Below, piece after piece: positions 9,262-20,839 of a stretch of DNA of 64,000 nucleotides. A program made the translations under genes and the position numbers. Within the stretch, counting starts at the first letter, position 1. The number at the start of each line of letters is the position of its first letter. The stretch comes from Diprion similis (taxonomy: Eukaryota; Arthropoda; Insecta; Hymenoptera; Diprionidae). Under the pieces are notes generated by a model that did not search any database, was not told where the DNA came from, and saw only the letters and a list, made by a program, of their open reading frames with translations. The DNA lies in NCBI RefSeq assembly GCF_021155765.1, contig NC_060107.1:11518501-11582500 (forward strand), read 5' to 3'.

Positions 9262-11503
9262 ATGGAAAAATTCGCAACTGCTTTGTGCATTTTGCTCACT
9301 GTTTACGTGAGTAAAAAACCTAGGAATTAACTAGATGAAACTGTAATTTTCAAGATAGCACGGATATTGAGTTTGATCATTCATTGAAAATTTTTCAATG
9401 AATTCGTAAAAGAAAGAAGAAATTTAATTTTTAAAAAAGAAAACCATCATGGAATCAAATAGATGGAATGTGATAGCATTTTGGTCTTTTAATTTTTTGA
9501 TTTATTAAGATCCTTATAATTTTAGCAAACAGATTTGATTTTCCTTGCGCGCTAATTGTGACCTCAGTATCAAGTTTTCCACATTTCTGATCGTTTCATT
9601 CATTATTATTATCACACTTTCGCAGGGTGTGCAAGCTAGAATGACATTACTGGAAGCGTCTACCATTGCGACAGGAATGGCGTTGCTCGAGAAGCGTGGA
9701 TATAATTTTATGAATTCATCTGTGCATGTGAAAACAAAGATTAAAAATATTACGAGCTACGCAGAAACTCTTGGTAACTCAACTTTGTCCTCTATGAACA
9801 GTACATTGTATAGCGACATCGATACGGTAAGTTTAGTCGCACGGCGTTTTTACTTCAATTTGCAAAGCTATGAATTGTATCTTCAAAAATTTAGTACTGT
9901 CGGCCACTGCGAATTCTTAGTTGTGCATAAATAAACTAAAAATTCGTCAACAGCGTATTGATTTGAGGGAATATTTCCGTCTGGAGTGCTGTTTTAAACA
10001 ATATCATTAAAAAAAAAGACCGTTTGGGTTTTAATTTTATAGAACTTGTCCGCAGCTTATTTTAATCCTAAAAAATCTCGTTGAAAATGGTTTTCCAGAT
10101 GGTAATATCATCTCGATTTAATATCAAGAAGCTTTATATTTTGGACTAATAAAACCAAATGTTGCCAACAAAACGTAAATTTTTTAGAGTAATAAACTTC
10201 ATTGACTTAAGTGATCATTCATATGTATATAGCAGATAAACTTTATCTAGTAGGTTAATGTTCGACTAAATTCAGTTGCTTGAATGAGCATTTAATTTTT
10301 CTGGGTGTGCGAAAAAGTTTTCTGTTGGATAATTCATAACACAAAATTAATTTCCAACTAGATCTCGGATGAGATGGATGCATTATCAAATTCTTCATGC
10401 GTAACTTCATTGACGACTGCTACCGCTACAGCGAAAGAAATTGTTGCCAATGCAACGACCTGCTGGAATGCTTTGATACCCAAGTTGGATGCTGCCAACA
10501 CTACGCTTGTCACGACAATCACGAACTACATAGGTGATTGGGAGGACGTAATGTTATATTTATATACCAATTACACAGCTGATGTCACCAGTGATATGGA
10601 TTCAATATTTGACGTAAGTACATTTCACATTTCACATTTCACATTTCACATTTCACATTTCACATTCTTACTTGAAGTAGTCGAGTATCTTCAATTTATT
10701 GTATTGCTTTTTTAACTGCTCAATCAGATTCCAAAACAGAAGAAATAAAGCAGAAATATTCCAGGCATGTTTCAACTTTGATTTGCAATATTTAAATAAT
10801 ATTTGATTCAGTCGTTGTCATTGCAAGTACAACGTAAAGGAGTGAAAAATTAAAATGTTGCCGTATGATGTTGCTACATTGCAAAAATATTGCACAACGG
10901 ATCTGGAATTATATGTCAAACCTTGAAAAGTTACGTTGCTGCAATATTGTAAAATGTATCCGAGATAATTTCTCAAGGTTTGACAATATAAATTGCTGCA
11001 ATATTTTTTTCAATATTGGGTGATATTGAAGTATTTCAAACTTTGCAAAGTTACGTTCTTGCAACAATTATACAATACTGCACAAAGTTAAAACGTTAAA
11101 AACTTCTTCACGTTACATCACTGCAATTCTTCTGCAATATTGCGTGCCGTGTGGGTAAAAAGATTGTTAATAAAACGATCTCATCTCTCTCTTGAAGCGC
11201 TTTCACAATCTCTTCTGACACGAATATTTTACTGAAAATAAAACGCCTATTTAACGTATACACCTGATTAATAGTCCACAATATTATTTCTATTCTGTGT
11301 TTCAGATTCAAGACCTATTAGACGACCTCACTACGCAATGGTATGAGGTCGCAAATGCAGCAAACGAGACCCTCGGGAACTACCTCGACTTTCTGTTTGG
11401 AGTAGCATCCTGCAACCAGGCAGCCGAAATTGCAACGTTCTCCGCGAACTTAACACTTATTTACGCCGAAGCAGTAAACTGCTCTTCAACGAGTACATCA
11501 TAA
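9262..11503 (+). CDS. Secreted N-glycosylated Cys protein, tandem copy 3 (complete, four exons)
   Basis: Exons are 9262-9306, 9626-9826, 10362-10613 and 11306-11503. All junctions are GT-AG and phase 0, giving 231 residues and a TAA stop. Residues 1-19 (MEKFATALCILLTVYGVQA) form a clear signal peptide with an A-x-A-like cleavage context split by intron 1. The mature protein has eleven N-glycosylation sequons and no transmembrane segment or other known catalytic motif. Exon 3 has SSC, 27 residues apart from ANATTC. Exon 4 has ASC...VNC spaced as in copies 1 and 2, suggesting two disulfides. It is likely a secreted mucin-like or TsetseEP/DUF725-like protein; the family match is tentative. This is the best reference member of the array because all its splice sites are canonical. 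Confidence 0.85.
10618..10668. repeat. Seven-base microsatellite (ACATTTC)n in intron 3 of copy 3
   Basis: The unit ACATTTC is repeated about seven times, starting five bases after the exon 3 donor GTAAGT at 10614. Confidence 0.85.
10725..11156. repeat. GCAATATTGC-word dispersed repeat, copy B (in intron 3 of copy 3)
   Basis: It contains several TTGCAATATT, GCAAAAATATTGCA and CTGCAATATTGTAA words alternating with TTTGCAAAGTTACG words. It ends GCAATATTGCGTGCCGTGTG, similar to the end of the 46312-46757 copy. Confidence 0.65.
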
Positions 11504-11529
11504 CTTGGTCACCTCTTTCAAACAAATGG

Positions 11530-11535
11530 ATTAAA
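11530..11535 (+). terminator. ATTAAA polyadenylation signal of copy 3
   Basis: This variant signal lies 27 bases after the stop codon. No AATAAA is nearer. Confidence 0.4.
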
Positions 11536-11721
11536 CGTATGATATATACGTTCCTGTAACTGATAGAAACTTCATTTATCCCACTTACCTCATTATAGCT
11601 ACTGAATATCTAATGGTGAATATTATTTTTCAACTTTCAAAAACTCTCCCCACTTTCAGGGAAATATTCGAGAAAAATCATACGTTAAGGGGGGGGGGGT
11701 GCCCTGGTCGATTTCGACGTT

Positions 11722-12011
11722 GACGTCCTATATCTTCAAATATCTCAAAGGCTTAAGATCCCCATTCTATACGCAATTTTCAAAAAAATCACTCCAAGAC
11801 GTTTTTTTTTAACGCAGAAATAGAGAAATGGTACGGATTCTACGAAATCGCAACAGTAAATTCCTAGAATCCATGCCATCATCTTGATTTCTGCGTCAAA
11901 TGAAAATTATTCAGAGTGTTTTTGTTTAGAATTGTGTATAGGATGGGGCTGTTAAGCCTTTTTTCGCGTTTCAGGTACGTGGGTTTCGATATTTGAAGAT
12001 ATATATGACGA
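11722..12011. mobile_element. Foldback element just downstream of copy 3
   Basis: The left arm GACGTCCTATATCTTCAAAT pairs with the right arm ATTTGAAGATATATATGACG. Pairing continues inward (GGCTTAAGATCCCCATTCTATACGC against ATAGGATGGGGCTGTTAAGCC, then ACGCAGAAAT against ATTTCTGCGT). The centre is near 11865. There is no coding frame. Confidence 0.6.
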
Positions 12012-14540
12012 CATAAAAATCATCTTACACAGATTCATCGAGATAATTATATCGCCGTAGTATGTCGTACGACGTAAACACCGCAACGCCGAGCAAAAAG
12101 TTGATCTTCGATTTAACTGCTTTTATTTTTTTATCACAACCGAAAAATAACATTTTAAGTTACGATTAAAAGAAAATTTTACTGTCGTTGTCGTTAATTT
12201 TTCATGTCAATTATTCTTCAAATAAGCAGCTACGCAATGTTTCGTAAAGAAACTGGATTATTCTGAATTTAATTCAACAGATGAAGTTATGTGGTCCAAT
12301 TTTTTTTGGCTGTTTTGGTAATGAAATACCAATTACTCTACAACACTGAAATTGTTCCGTTTCCATCTCGATTTGTGTTCACAGCTGAGTCCCAAAGAGC
12401 AAACTATAACTATATAGGCATTTTTTAATGCAAACCCAAATTTCCAGGCACAAATGATATGCTTTACGTAATTCATTCCCGTCTATTACGAACATTTGCA
12501 CCACCGATTCAATTTCCAGCGTTCAATTATCTGCAGTTAAAATTTTTAGTAGCGAGACTGATGGCCGATGTACCAACTTTCATTTGCACCTAAATAACTG
12601 CACTCAGAGTTCGCAATGTTTTCCATCCATTGATGGGCAAAATTGTGATCAGTCAATCACAAATACAAGTATAATATTTGATTGAACTGATTATAAAATA
12701 AAAATTAAATTTAGTACAAATAACTGTGGTATAAAGTTATAAATCAGTTCAATATCACGTGTGCAATTAGTATATATATATATATATAATAAAATATAAA
12801 TGACGTTTGTATTTATATGTTATATATACAAACTTTTGGTACACAGAGTAATACTGACAAACGTTTAACATACGTTGAATGCAGTGATTGTTGATATTGA
12901 AAACGTGTAGTTGAACCGAGTGAAGAATAGTAAACGTATTAATTACATTTGAATGTAAAATATCATAATTACTAATTGCAAATATAAATCTTGTCGCGCT
13001 CTTAACATAAAATGAAAATGTAAGGTATAATTAATATTTTTAATTCAATTAATTTTATAATTTCTCAATTTTTTTTCTTCTATTTAACTAATTACAAAAT
13101 ATTGTTAACCGTTTAAAAAACTCGCGTTAGCTGAAATATGCCATCTGATGTATACACCGAGGTCTATTCGTAATCGTAATCGTAATCGTAATCGAAATCG
13201 TAATAGTTGACACAGCTTTCTACCCCTGACAATGTAATTTCCCCGAGCAATTCCAATTTAGTTAATTAACGACAAACAGCTCCGTACTTGCACAGTTCCG
13301 GTAGGTATACCGGACTTCAACTTCCGTTTCCAGTAGGGGTATATCGTATTGTACACATGCGGTTTCGTGAGCGAGGCGAGTTATGCCGTAAGAAATTCTA
13401 TCGAAATTAGTTGGCAACCGGTTATAGTTCCAAACATTGCGTAAACTGTTGCACTAACTTCACAGTCTGACGCTGTTGTCGCCCTGCATGGAGTTCTGGA
13501 ACTGCGGTTAAGGCGATTCTACACCCGACCAGCAAGTCTGAACCCTTGGTAATCGATACTGCAATTTCTCATACGAGTTATAGAAAATCACCACAATCGA
13601 TCCCTCTTCTGCCACCAATATTCAACGGCTTCGTGAAGCATCGAGCCATTCAAACATCTGACAATCAATATTATCTATCATATTAACTATCAACAAATTT
13701 TTAATTGTAAGAAGAAAGGGGGAAGAGGAGAGCTGCGAGAAAGAAGCTGATCATATCACGTCGAAAGGGGGGTAAAAACCTGTATGACGATGTGTGGGTG
13801 AATTCAAAATGGCCGAAAACAGCGTGTTGTGGAATAGTTGAATAAAAATAGATCTTCGCTGGATCAGCTTTAAAATTGGATACCTGACTGATGATAATTT
13901 TTTACAAAATTTTGATAGACGAAGATAATTTGTAGACCCTGGACGATTAGGGATATGATAAATATTATCCATTTTAAAACCTCTATATCGTAGTAACCAT
14001 TTCATGGATAGTGGTAAGTGGTAATTATTCTTACGATTTCTTCTTTTCTACACGTCTGATTATTATGAAAATTGGGAAAAGTTCAGGAATGGAATGAACG
14101 TCTCTAAAAATCTCCAAATTCAATTTTTTGGTAAAGTCGGAAATTTCACCCTCAACCCTTATTTTCACTTCTTTAACACGGTGCAAAGTAAAAACTAAGT
14201 TTAGAAATGGAATCGATAAAACCAAAAACTCCTCTAAAACAGATTTTCGTGTATTTTAGTTAAGAATATGCTTATACCAGTCTTGGCACAAAAAGTCGAA
14301 AACACGTAATTCGTAATTCCGGAAAATGTTTCAACCCCGGTATCAAAGTGAAATTCCTTCAACTCAGTGTTTTTTAAAAAGTAATGCAAAACAAAGTCTC
14401 GTCACATTTTACTCGAATCTCGGATATTCCGAGGAGGGTGATGTTAGAAAACCGAAGGTTGTAATATTACAGAATTTTCTTGCTGTATTTCCACCGCGAT
14501 CAAATTGTGCTGGCAATTTGTTCACCGTTGCTTGAGGTTT
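12012..14540. other. AT-rich intergenic DNA with microsatellites
   Basis: No supported gene. It contains a TA run at 12771-12788 and a six-base repeat at 13169-13206. Confidence 0.5.
13169..13206. repeat. (TAATCG)n microsatellite
   Basis: About six units of CGTAAT, one with a T-to-A change (CGAAAT). Confidence 0.8.
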
Positions 14541-14559
14541 TATTGACGGACGGTTTAGT

Positions 14560-14890
14560 GTCTCTCATTTATTTTCGCGCCCCTGTATCGGAAGGGGTAA
14601 TTGGAGCGAGGCCCTGTGACGATGGGTGTGAAGAACTACCGCGTTGAAGGAGGCCAAGACGAAAGATGGTTTGGCGGATTTGGGACGATGGGCTTTTTGG
14701 ATGACGACTTGAGCTGAAAATGAGTTTCTGATACCGTGGCCGATGACAAGGCCTTGCCAATATCCCCGATCGGGAGTGCAGGAACTCCGTCTAAGCATCT
14801 CAATCCGCCGATCTTATATCCAGGGGCTCTCTCTCATCGACTGTTTGCAATTTTCTTCGCTGCGAAGACGCCCGATAGAGCTGAGCAATG
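14560..14890. other. GC-rich island, role unknown
   Basis: It is markedly more GC-rich than its surroundings and leaves several short open frames on the minus strand. Two overlapping frames are open at once, which is expected from base composition alone. No domain is recognisable. Confidence 0.35.
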
Positions 14891-14899
14891 ACACGAGGC

Positions 14900-17130
14900 A
14901 GCGGTTTATATCTTAGGACGTCACGAACCTTCTTATTCTGAACAGTAATAACAGAATCAACATTTCTCACGCTCGAAAGGATCAGGTTTCATCATACTTG
15001 GAAATGTAAAAACATGATCTTAACCTTTGTGGTCACACCAGTCTTTGGCTTCAAACGAGATTTCGGTAGTTACAGATATGCCTGGTAAAAGCAAGTAAAA
15101 TGATGCCAGAATATCAGAATCAAATCACAAAAACACCAGAGTTTAATCATTCTGAAGGTTTTACTGGTAAAATCTTTTCGACATTTTAACTTGTGTTATT
15201 TGAACTTGATTAGAATCATTTCCATTATGGAGTGGCAATGTTATTTGATTCTTGTTCACCGTCATTGGCAGAAACAGTATTGTTATGGATTTTTAAATGG
15301 TTTTCTTCGACGTTTCTAACTTTTTATTTATACACTACGGCCATTTATCCTAAACTATTCTCGTCATTGACGTATAAAACATATCTTCGACAAGACACTT
15401 TGTATTCCGTTCAATTCTTTTTCCCCGCCTTGATCCGCCGAGAAATGTTAATTTCTTGGCATTGAATTGCGCTGTGCAACAATGAAAAAATGGCACTAAA
15501 ATGAAGTGTCTTGAAAATTGCTGTCGCATTAGTCTTCAAGATCGATTGTCACAATTCGAAGGTTAAAATTGAAACACAGCTGAGAATCATGATCACTATT
15601 TTGCATATACATTATCCTTTGCAGTGTTATGAATTTAAATATCACTGGAGGCAATTTTTTCGTCACTGAAAATTGTGAATTGTTTAGATGCTGATTCGAA
15701 TTGGAAAGAACGAATTCCAATTATTTTTCTTTCTTCCAACGAGAAGGACGAAACAATTAATTAAGTACACAGCTGGTTCATTACAAGGGAGAACGAGCAG
15801 AAAGCATTTGAAACAAGTCGCTTTCCATCAACGTTGAAATTAATTATCATTTACATTAAACCGTAACAGGCAATCTGTCAAATGGAACGCATCATCGCAC
15901 GGAAAAACGTATTCTCGACCGCATTTACACACGTCAATCTATATTTTGATCGACTGGCAGCCTGAATCCATCGCTTCCGAATTTTGTCCGTCGATTTATC
16001 TCAATTTGATCGCTCAGATATTAGCTAGCCGCGCCTCTTGACTTGATCCGTTGCTTATATACACCTCAGTCAAGATAAAAGTCTCCACAACAACGATTTT
16101 ATCTGTCAACAGATAAACGTCTATCGACATTTTTTTTCCGTGTATGTGAATCTACGAAAATTTAAGGACAAAATATCTAAAATGTGTGGAAAAATTCTGG
16201 AAGTATTTTGATTTTTGTATATTTTCAATTATTTGCACGTTACTGCAACAAAATTTAAAAACTTCTTGGGAAGGAATTTACACCGTGTTTTTTGATGCAT
16301 GAAGGGTTCCACAAAGGAATTCAAGTTGCTGGTGTAACTTTTAGGGAAATTGATATTGAACATGCTATCCGAAAAGTTTCTTAAAAGTCAATCAAAAAAG
16401 CTAACAGATAATGAAAATACATCACATGCAAAAAAAATTCACTTTATCCTGAAATTTTAAGAAACACTTTCGAATATTTTACAAGACTTGATAAAATCTG
16501 CGATATCTCAAGTATTTTGTGACAGTGTTCAAACAACGTTAAAAAATTATATGAATTCATAATTATTAAATGAATTGCAAATTATACCCCAAAATGTTCC
16601 TCTGGTGCAAAAATCTTTCGCCAAGTAGATTAAAAATGTGTTCTCACCCTTCATCAAAAAAGATTAAAATCACATACCACTGCCAAGTACTTGTTTGTTA
16701 ATTTACAATAAAAGCATGATGGAAACTTAACCGCACCTTCTACCAAATTTTTTACGACTAATCGATGATTGATTGCCTTATGCCTTTTCCCCATCTGATT
16801 ATGAATATGCAATACAATTAATCACTGCAGTAAATCCGAAATGTGAACGGATAATTTACCCTGTTATGCCGTCAAAAAAACATAACTAGTATTTTATTTT
16901 GTTTTAATTAGAAAACAATATGTGATTTGTATTTCATTTTTTTCAAATTGGAAAATTCAAATTTTTTGTCTCCATTTAACGCGTCTTTAATAACGAATCA
17001 CTTCGTAATAGTCTCAATGTCAATTTGTAATTTATAATCGACTTGTTAGAATTTTGGCTGATATGCCTGTAAAAAGTTTGTAAGAATTTTTGAAATATTT
17101 TGTTGCGTATCGTTTGAAAATAGTAGAAGA
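14900..17130. other. AT-rich intergenic DNA, nothing recognised
   Basis: Only short AT-rich open frames without splice or composition support were seen on either strand. Confidence 0.4.
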
Positions 17131-17139
17131 GATATTCCC

Positions 17140-17670
17140 AGCGCATCTTGGGTATCTCGTTCCTCGGGGATGACGGAGCAGACGCATTGATTGGTTTATA
17201 TTATTCATTGGGCCGAGTAAAATGATGCGGGGTATGTTTCGGTCCGTTCGTTTGAACCCGAGCCTCCGACGTAAATCCTGGGGTCTTGATCCTCGGAGTG
17301 CTCGCCTAATCCAGTTACAAATGTACAGCTGTAGTAGCTGGGGTTAATTAATGCTTGCAGGACGAAATGACACGCGTTGGCTGACCGAGAATGTCGATGG
17401 CATTTCGCATGGCCTGCAGGAGTATACTTTATTGATAACCAGAGGTAAGGAATTAATCGCAAATTCCGACCCCAAGTCCTTGTGATTAAATTCTCCGTCC
17501 CATCAAGCACGTTTCTATGAACAACAGAATCCGAGATGCCGTGAATGAACGTCGATCCTGGACGCGGACCCTCGGCAGGAATCCGTGATTGGGTTGACAG
17601 CCCAGAAACCGCTGTCCAGTCCGTGCGAGGTTGTCTTGAAACCACAGACTCCTGAAAATGGATCCCATTT
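17140..17670. other. GC-rich island with an unsupported minus-strand frame
   Basis: A minus-strand frame is open over 17205-17645. It has no recognisable domain, no signal peptide and no clear splice signals. A conserved non-coding element is as likely as an exon. Confidence 0.3.
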
Positions 17671-17825
17671 CCCTGATTTCTAGTTCAAGGAAGAACCACT
17701 TTCAACCCTTTCTTTTTCTAATTAATCAAACTGTTAAAATCAGTCCAAACTTCTTCAATGCCATCATCAGTAGGTACATACCTACTTGCACATCAAGCAA
17801 TATTGGGATTGTCACTTTGCAATTC

Positions 17826-17837
17826 GCCATCTGGTGG
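17826..17837 (-). promoter_or_regulatory. CTCF-like core motif
   Basis: On the minus strand the bases read CCACCAGATGGC, a full match to the CTCF core CCASYAGRKGGC. It lies in a gene-poor stretch. Binding is not shown by sequence alone. Confidence 0.35.
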
Positions 17838-18049
17838 AGAAAAAAAATTAAACCAATAGAAACAGGCTGAAAGCTCACCATTGTCCGTGTTTTTTCGCGT
17901 GTGGATAGTAGAACAAGTTAGAGTGAAGTAGAATTTAACTCGTAGGACTTAAGGGGGGCAACCAGTTTAGGAGGCCGAAATTTTGGTGTTTTTCGTGAAT
18001 TTTTTTAACAGGGAAAGAGTAATCAAAATTTATTTAAACTTGGAGGATA

Positions 18050-18560
18050 TTTTATTCATGTGTTGAAGTTTACTTTGTAATTTTTTCTAGTCATTTCCGC
18101 CGGAAATAGTGAAAGTGGGGTAACGGGGAGCGTCCAAAATGGCTCACGACCGTGCAAACAGCGGTTCCGACGTCTCGGGGATCCAACGCTGTTGTGCTCG
18201 GGCGACAAGTGTGTCGCCGCGTCGACGCTTCCCCTAGGAACGGGCACCTCGAGTCACCAAAAGGTGGACCCTGTTCCCATAACCAACCCTAAAAACGCGA
18301 TCCTCAAAACTACGTGAGATGGAAATAACTCGACACCCGACCGAGCGCGGGAAGAACGCGATAATCGCACGCGCGGGCAGAATAGGGAGGTTTAGCAGTA
18401 CGTCCTACCTACTCGAGCGCTCGATTCTAAGTGAATTGCGCGCGCGCGTGAAGCCGGGAGCTGCGCGCGCGCCCTCTGGACTCCGTTTGCGCACAGCGCG
18501 CCACCATGCGGCTGGGTACCTCAACGTCGCGAGGCACCAACGGGTCCATGAGGTTCGAGC
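18050..18560. other. CpG-rich island
   Basis: It contains GCGCGCGCGCG and GCGCGCGCGCC runs near 18437-18475 and several GTCGACG/CGTCTC words. Open frames here are short and mutually overlapping. It could be a promoter-like island, but no transcript start can be fixed. Confidence 0.35.
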
Positions 18561-18589
18561 GCGAACAGTATCCGAAATATTTCAAAGAT

Positions 18590-18665
18590 ATATTTCAAAC
18601 TTTGCAGTGTAGCAAAAGTTACTACAGTGTTTGTGAAGTATTGCGCAATGTAGCAACAATATATT
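18590..18665. repeat. Short fragment of the GCAATATTGC-word repeat
   Basis: TTTCAAACTTTGCAGTGTAG followed by TATTGCGCAATGTAGCAACA resembles the inner words of the larger copies. Confidence 0.4.
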
Positions 18666-19154
18666 AAATCAATATGCCATTCCCTAGTATTTTATGCTAC
18701 AAGGAGTATATAAATAGATCGTCTCGTTGCAGTAATACAATACAATTTTGTCAAGTATCGAAGGAATGGGAAAAAAAAATTTTTTTTTGATACTATAAAA
18801 AATATTTCTTTTCAACAATTTTGCAACACTTTCACGATGTAAGAATCCAAAATTAAAAACCATTCGCGATACAAAGTTTTTTTTCTCTCTTTTACAATTA
18901 GTCTGCTCACACTTTGAATAGGATAAACTTTGTTTTATATGTAGAAATCTAAGCATCTTTGATTATTTAATAAATCGCTCCAGTATCTACTAGCTCCAAT
19001 TATAAACTTGTACGAGAATCATCTGGGATAAATAAGAAAACTTTACCGAATTGAGTTCCGTACAAACTTTCCTACGAGACAGTTTTCCATGTTTCTGGTA
19101 TTGGTGTACAACGAATTGAAAGGAATTGATATAGCTTATTGGTAACGACTGATT

Positions 19155-19428
19155 TTCCTGTATATATATCTATGTATATATATATATAAATATATATAAG
19201 ATATAATTTCGCTGTGGAGATTGAGGCGAAGACAAGAAGAAAGAAAGAACGAAGCGGACGAGTAGATTTGGATGCAAAAGTAACGGTGCTGAACCAGATC
19301 GGAGTCCTCATAATCCTGGATTATCATAATAGGGCGATTTCTAGACAAATATCGGCCGCTTGGCTTCGGTTTTCCATGCGTTTGCAGATACATTTAATGC
19401 CGTTACTCCACGTCTGTGTGCGTTAACG

Positions 19429-19460
<32 letters not shown>

Positions 19461-19470
19461 TGCATATATG
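19155..19470. repeat. TA-rich microsatellite cluster
   Basis: TA/TATC tracts lie at about 19159-19203 and an (AT)n run at about 19432-19466. These create the Ile/Tyr alternating frames on both strands, which are not genes. Confidence 0.75.
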
Positions 19471-19976
19471 TATATCTGTGCAGCGAATGCTCGTTCTTGC
19501 TGAATCTATAACACATATGTAAGCCACAGATGTATGTGGAATCGAAAAACTTTCGATTGCAGTTGAATGAGTTTTCGAACTCTAATCTCGATATCGTCAA
19601 AATTCCGTACTTACCTACATCGGAAAACGCAGAAATTACATATAGGGTTTAACAATTTTCCGTGATTTTCTATTTTTATTTATAAGTGCTGATATAATTA
19701 GTTTTACTTTTTAAAATAAAATCTATGCCGGATATTTTTTTTCTACTTAAGTTATCCCGCGAGTGCGACAGTTTGATGAATTTATAAAGTTGAGTTCTAC
19801 TGCTTCAAATGTCTTGATTGGCATTTGATGGGTCCCTAAGATTTTTCCTGAATCACTATAAAAGTTCACATAGAAATTTTCTGCAAAATTCTAAAAAGTC
19901 CCACGGTAACAAGATTCTTTTTACAATTCCTTGTGTAATTCTGAATTGAACTTTAGGGAACTTTCTCACCACATAA

Positions 19977-20379
19977 AACTCTAACCGTGTCTCAAGAGGG
20001 TGGATTTCCCCATTTAAAATATAGGTGTTTCGGACACATTCTGAGCATATATTTTATTGCAAGAATAATGATGTTCAAAAAATTTACAACTACAAGGTTT
20101 TAGCGGGCATTAGTGCTACTATCTGAGAAAAAATGCATATCGTCATACCTCAAGTAATCTAGACAAAATACAATTCCTCTAATGAAAAAAAGTCAGATTT
20201 CAAAGGTATGTAATTCGTCTAGATTGCATGGTACGATGATGTAAATTTTTTCTCATATAGTAGCGCTAATGCTCACTAAAATCTCGCGGTGACAATTTTT
20301 TTTGAAACACTGTTACTCTTACAATAAAATATATGCTAAAAGAAAGAAATCCATCATCTTTGACGGTTGGGTTAGAGTT
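19977..20379. mobile_element. Foldback element of about 400 bp
   Basis: The outer arms are AACTCTAAC near 19977 and GTTAGAGTT ending 20379. The middle arms are GCATATATTTTATTGCAAGA and the reverse complement of TCTTACAATAAAATATATGC. The inner arms are GGCATTAGTGCTACTAT and ATAGTAGCGCTAATGCTC, then AATCTAGAC and GTCTAGATT near the centre. There is no coding capacity. Confidence 0.6.
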
Positions 20380-20491
20380 GCGATAGAGGTCTAAAAAAAT
20401 TAGGGAATTATTTTTCAATTATTTCAAGCCAAAAAAGGGACGCACAGGTCGATATTAAAAAATCAGCATTTTAAGGACCACCCTAATACAC

Positions 20492-20495
20492 ATAA

Positions 20496-20530
<35 letters not shown>
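20492..20530. repeat. (TA)n microsatellite
   Basis: Interrupted CATATATA followed by a pure TA run to about 20530. Confidence 0.8.
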
Positions 20531-20534
<4 letters not shown>

Positions 20535-20619
20535 CCCCTCAATGGTAGGCAACCAACGTACCGCGGATTTTACTTGAAAACACCCTGTATGTAGATAGGT
20601 ACATAATACATACCTTAAC

Positions 20620-20830
20620 ACACGAGTCTATACAACGTGAGCTGTCGCGAGCGAATGGAAAGAGTCGAGCGATGAGAGGCGGAAACCCGCCGGACACATC
20701 CCGAAGATGTGTCAACGGGACCGGAAGAACCGAGAGGAATTTCCGAATGATTACGTGCCCGATGTCGCGTTGATATAGATCAAGGAAGTCCCGAGTTGAG
20801 CCTAACGTTGGAAACACTCTCCAGTTCTCA
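20620..20830. other. Small GC-rich island
   Basis: It is GC-rich relative to its flanks. A minus-strand frame over 20539-20817 is open but carries no recognisable motif. Confidence 0.25.
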
Positions 20831-20839
20831 CGTGGATCA

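Noticed and set aside
17205..17645. Minus-strand frame of 146 codons
   Set aside because: It lies in a GC-rich island, has no recognisable motif, no signal peptide and no convincing splice sites; base composition explains the open frame.
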